Below the pieces are notes generated by a model. The model was not told the origin of the DNA. It made no database searches and saw only the letters and a list, made by a program, of their open reading frames with translations. 6,409 nucleotides of DNA from JBBQHX01 sp038324385 (GTDB taxonomy: Bacteria; Gemmatimonadota; Gemmatimonadetes; Gemmatimonadales; Gemmatimonadaceae): NCBI GenBank assembly GCA_038324385.1, contig JBBQHX010000218.1:1-6409 (forward strand), in the 5' to 3' direction. Positions 5,383 through 6,409 of the stretch are shown here, one piece after another; within the stretch, counting starts at the first letter, position 1; each line of letters begins with the position of its first letter. Made by a program: the position numbers and the translations under genes.

Positions 5383-6396
5383 GTGACCCCGGTGCCTGAT
5401 GCCCGCCCCGCCCCGAGCGCCACGTCGCCTGATGACGCGGTGCCCGGGGCGCGGGCGTCCGGGTCGGTCACTCCGGTGCCGGTGCCGGCGCAGCGTCAGG
5501 TGCGCCAGCGCTCCTGGCCGCGCCGGCTCGCCTGGCTTCTGCGCGACTATGGCCAACGGGTGTGGGACAACGCGGGCGAGAACAACGTGTTCTTCCTCGC
5601 CGGTGGGATCGCGTTCAACATCCTGCTCGCCGCGGTGCCGTTCGTGCTCCTTTTGGTGAGCGTCGTCGGCTATGTGCTCAATCGCACCGCTGACGCGTCC
5701 GCAGTCGAGGTGGCGACCTTCGTCGGCCAGCTGCTGCCGCCGGGGCAACTTCCGCTACGCGCGGTGATCGTCGATGCGGTGAGTGCCCGTGGTCAGATCG
5801 GGCTGTTGAGCGGCATCACCTTCGTCTGGTTCTCGACGCGCCTGTTCGGATCGCTGCGCAGCGTGCTCGCCGACGTCTTCGACATCGAGAGCGACCGGGG
5901 CATCGTGGCGGGGAAGATCTTCGACGCCCAGATGACGATCTTCGCGACCGTCTTCGTCGCGCTCTATACGCTGATCACGGCCTACATCACCCTCGGCACG
6001 ACACGCGGTATCGGTGTGCTGTCCCGACTGGGGCTCCGGGCCGACATCATGGGGCAGCTCGAATACAATGTAGGGCGCTTAATCGCGTTCTTGGTCGTCG
6101 TCACAATGTTCTTTGCGCTCTACAAGGTGTTGCCGAATCGCCGCATTCGGTGGCAGACGGCGTTGGTCGCCGCGCTCTTCACGAGCCTCCTGTTCGAGCT
6201 CGCGCGCAATGTATTCGCCGTTTTCGTCACCTCATTCAATCCAGGAACGCTCTATACCGGCACCCTCTACGCAATCGTGCTCATCGTGTTCTGGGTCTAC
6301 TACGCGGCGCTGATCTTCGTGCTCGGCGGGGAGGTTGCCCAGGTGTACGAGCTACGCCGCGTCCGGGCGATGCAGCGCGAGGTGTTCGATCGCTGA
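5383..6396 (+). CDS. YihY/BrkB-family inner-membrane protein
   Basis: A 337-residue integral membrane protein. Residues 1-45 are Pro/Ala/Val-rich, likely disordered and cytoplasmic. Family features then follow: AGENNVFFLAGGIAFNILLAAVPFVLLL (64-91) is the conserved first membrane region, and about six hydrophobic segments lie near residues 76-98, 139-157, 184-206, 232-250, 258-283 and 291-316. The conserved SFNPGTLYTGTLYAIVLIVFWVYYAALIFVLGGE region is at 284-317, and a short basic tail follows. The family was once labelled ribonuclease BN, an assignment since withdrawn; members are thought to be transporters or envelope proteins of unknown substrate. The start is uncertain. There is no ATG before the first membrane helix and no Shine-Dalgarno; GTG 5383 gives the longest form, and GTG 5392, 5440, 5476 and 5482 are alternatives that only shorten the disordered leader. 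The gene is 27 bases after the YtxH-type gene and probably co-transcribed with it. The last 13 bases of the window show nothing. Confidence 0.94.
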   Translation: MTPVPDARPAPSATSPDDAVPGARASGSVTPVPVPAQRQVRQRSWPRRLAWLLRDYGQRVWDNAGENNVFFLAGGIAFNILLAAVPFVLLLVSVVGYVLNRTADASAVEVATFVGQLLPPGQLPLRAVIVDAVSARGQIGLLSGITFVWFSTRLFGSLRSVLADVFDIESDRGIVAGKIFDAQMTIFATVFVALYTLITAYITLGTTRGIGVLSRLGLRADIMGQLEYNVGRLIAFLVVVTMFFALYKVLPNRRIRWQTALVAALFTSLLFELARNVFAVFVTSFNPGTLYTGTLYAIVLIVFWVYYAALIFVLGGEVAQVYELRRVRAMQREVFDR

Positions 6397-6409
6397 TCGC
6401 GGCTGGCCG

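Noticed and set aside
5383..6396. Ribonuclease BN annotation for the membrane protein
   Set aside because: The six-helix YihY/BrkB family was historically mislabelled as RNase BN; no nuclease motif is present.

Overview
This window is bacterial chromosomal DNA, GC-rich by eye (roughly two thirds G+C), with six complete genes and one 5'-truncated gene. All are on the + strand and packed with gaps of 2 to 91 bases. The compact ~460-residue glucose-6-phosphate isomerase, the GC-rich codon use and the small orphan regulatory and membrane-associated proteins fit an environmental lineage such as Gemmatimonadota or a related deep-branching phylum. That placement is an inference from general appearance, not a database result. 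There is no RNA gene, insertion sequence, CRISPR array, attachment site or phage gene. No gap exceeds 91 bases.

Layout. Positions 2-232 hold the C-terminal end of a pyruvate kinase. A PhnP-like metallo-beta-lactamase-fold hydrolase follows ten bases later (243-1025), then glucose-6-phosphate isomerase (1086-2468). These form a metabolic block with two glycolytic enzymes. Directly joined to pgi is a small cytosolic protein (2471-3184) with a histidine-kinase dimerisation/phosphoacceptor helix but a badly eroded ATP-binding domain. Thirteen bases further on is an NtrC-type sigma-54-dependent response regulator (3198-4703). The second block starts after a 91-base gap that holds an interrupted inverted repeat and the only strong Shine-Dalgarno sequence in the window. 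It encodes a YtxH-type single-pass membrane protein (4795-5355) and a six-helix YihY/BrkB-family inner-membrane protein (5383-6396).

How the genes may work together. Pyk and Pgi act at the two ends of glycolysis. The PhnP-like enzyme probably hydrolyses a cyclic phosphodiester; its exact substrate cannot be read from the sequence. The kinase-like protein and the response regulator are probably signalling partners, because they are adjacent and complementary: one has a phosphoacceptor His, the other a receiver Asp. The kinase-like protein seems unable to bind ATP in the usual way, so it may relay phosphate from another kinase, dephosphorylate the regulator, or act as a scaffold. The YtxH and YihY proteins are both envelope proteins and may be co-transcribed.

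Most of the window is ordinary housekeeping DNA. The part most worth a second look is the two-gene signalling unit: a pseudokinase-like histidine protein paired with an NtrC-type activator whose C-terminal helix-turn-helix is unusually acidic and is followed by a low-complexity tail with a basic end.
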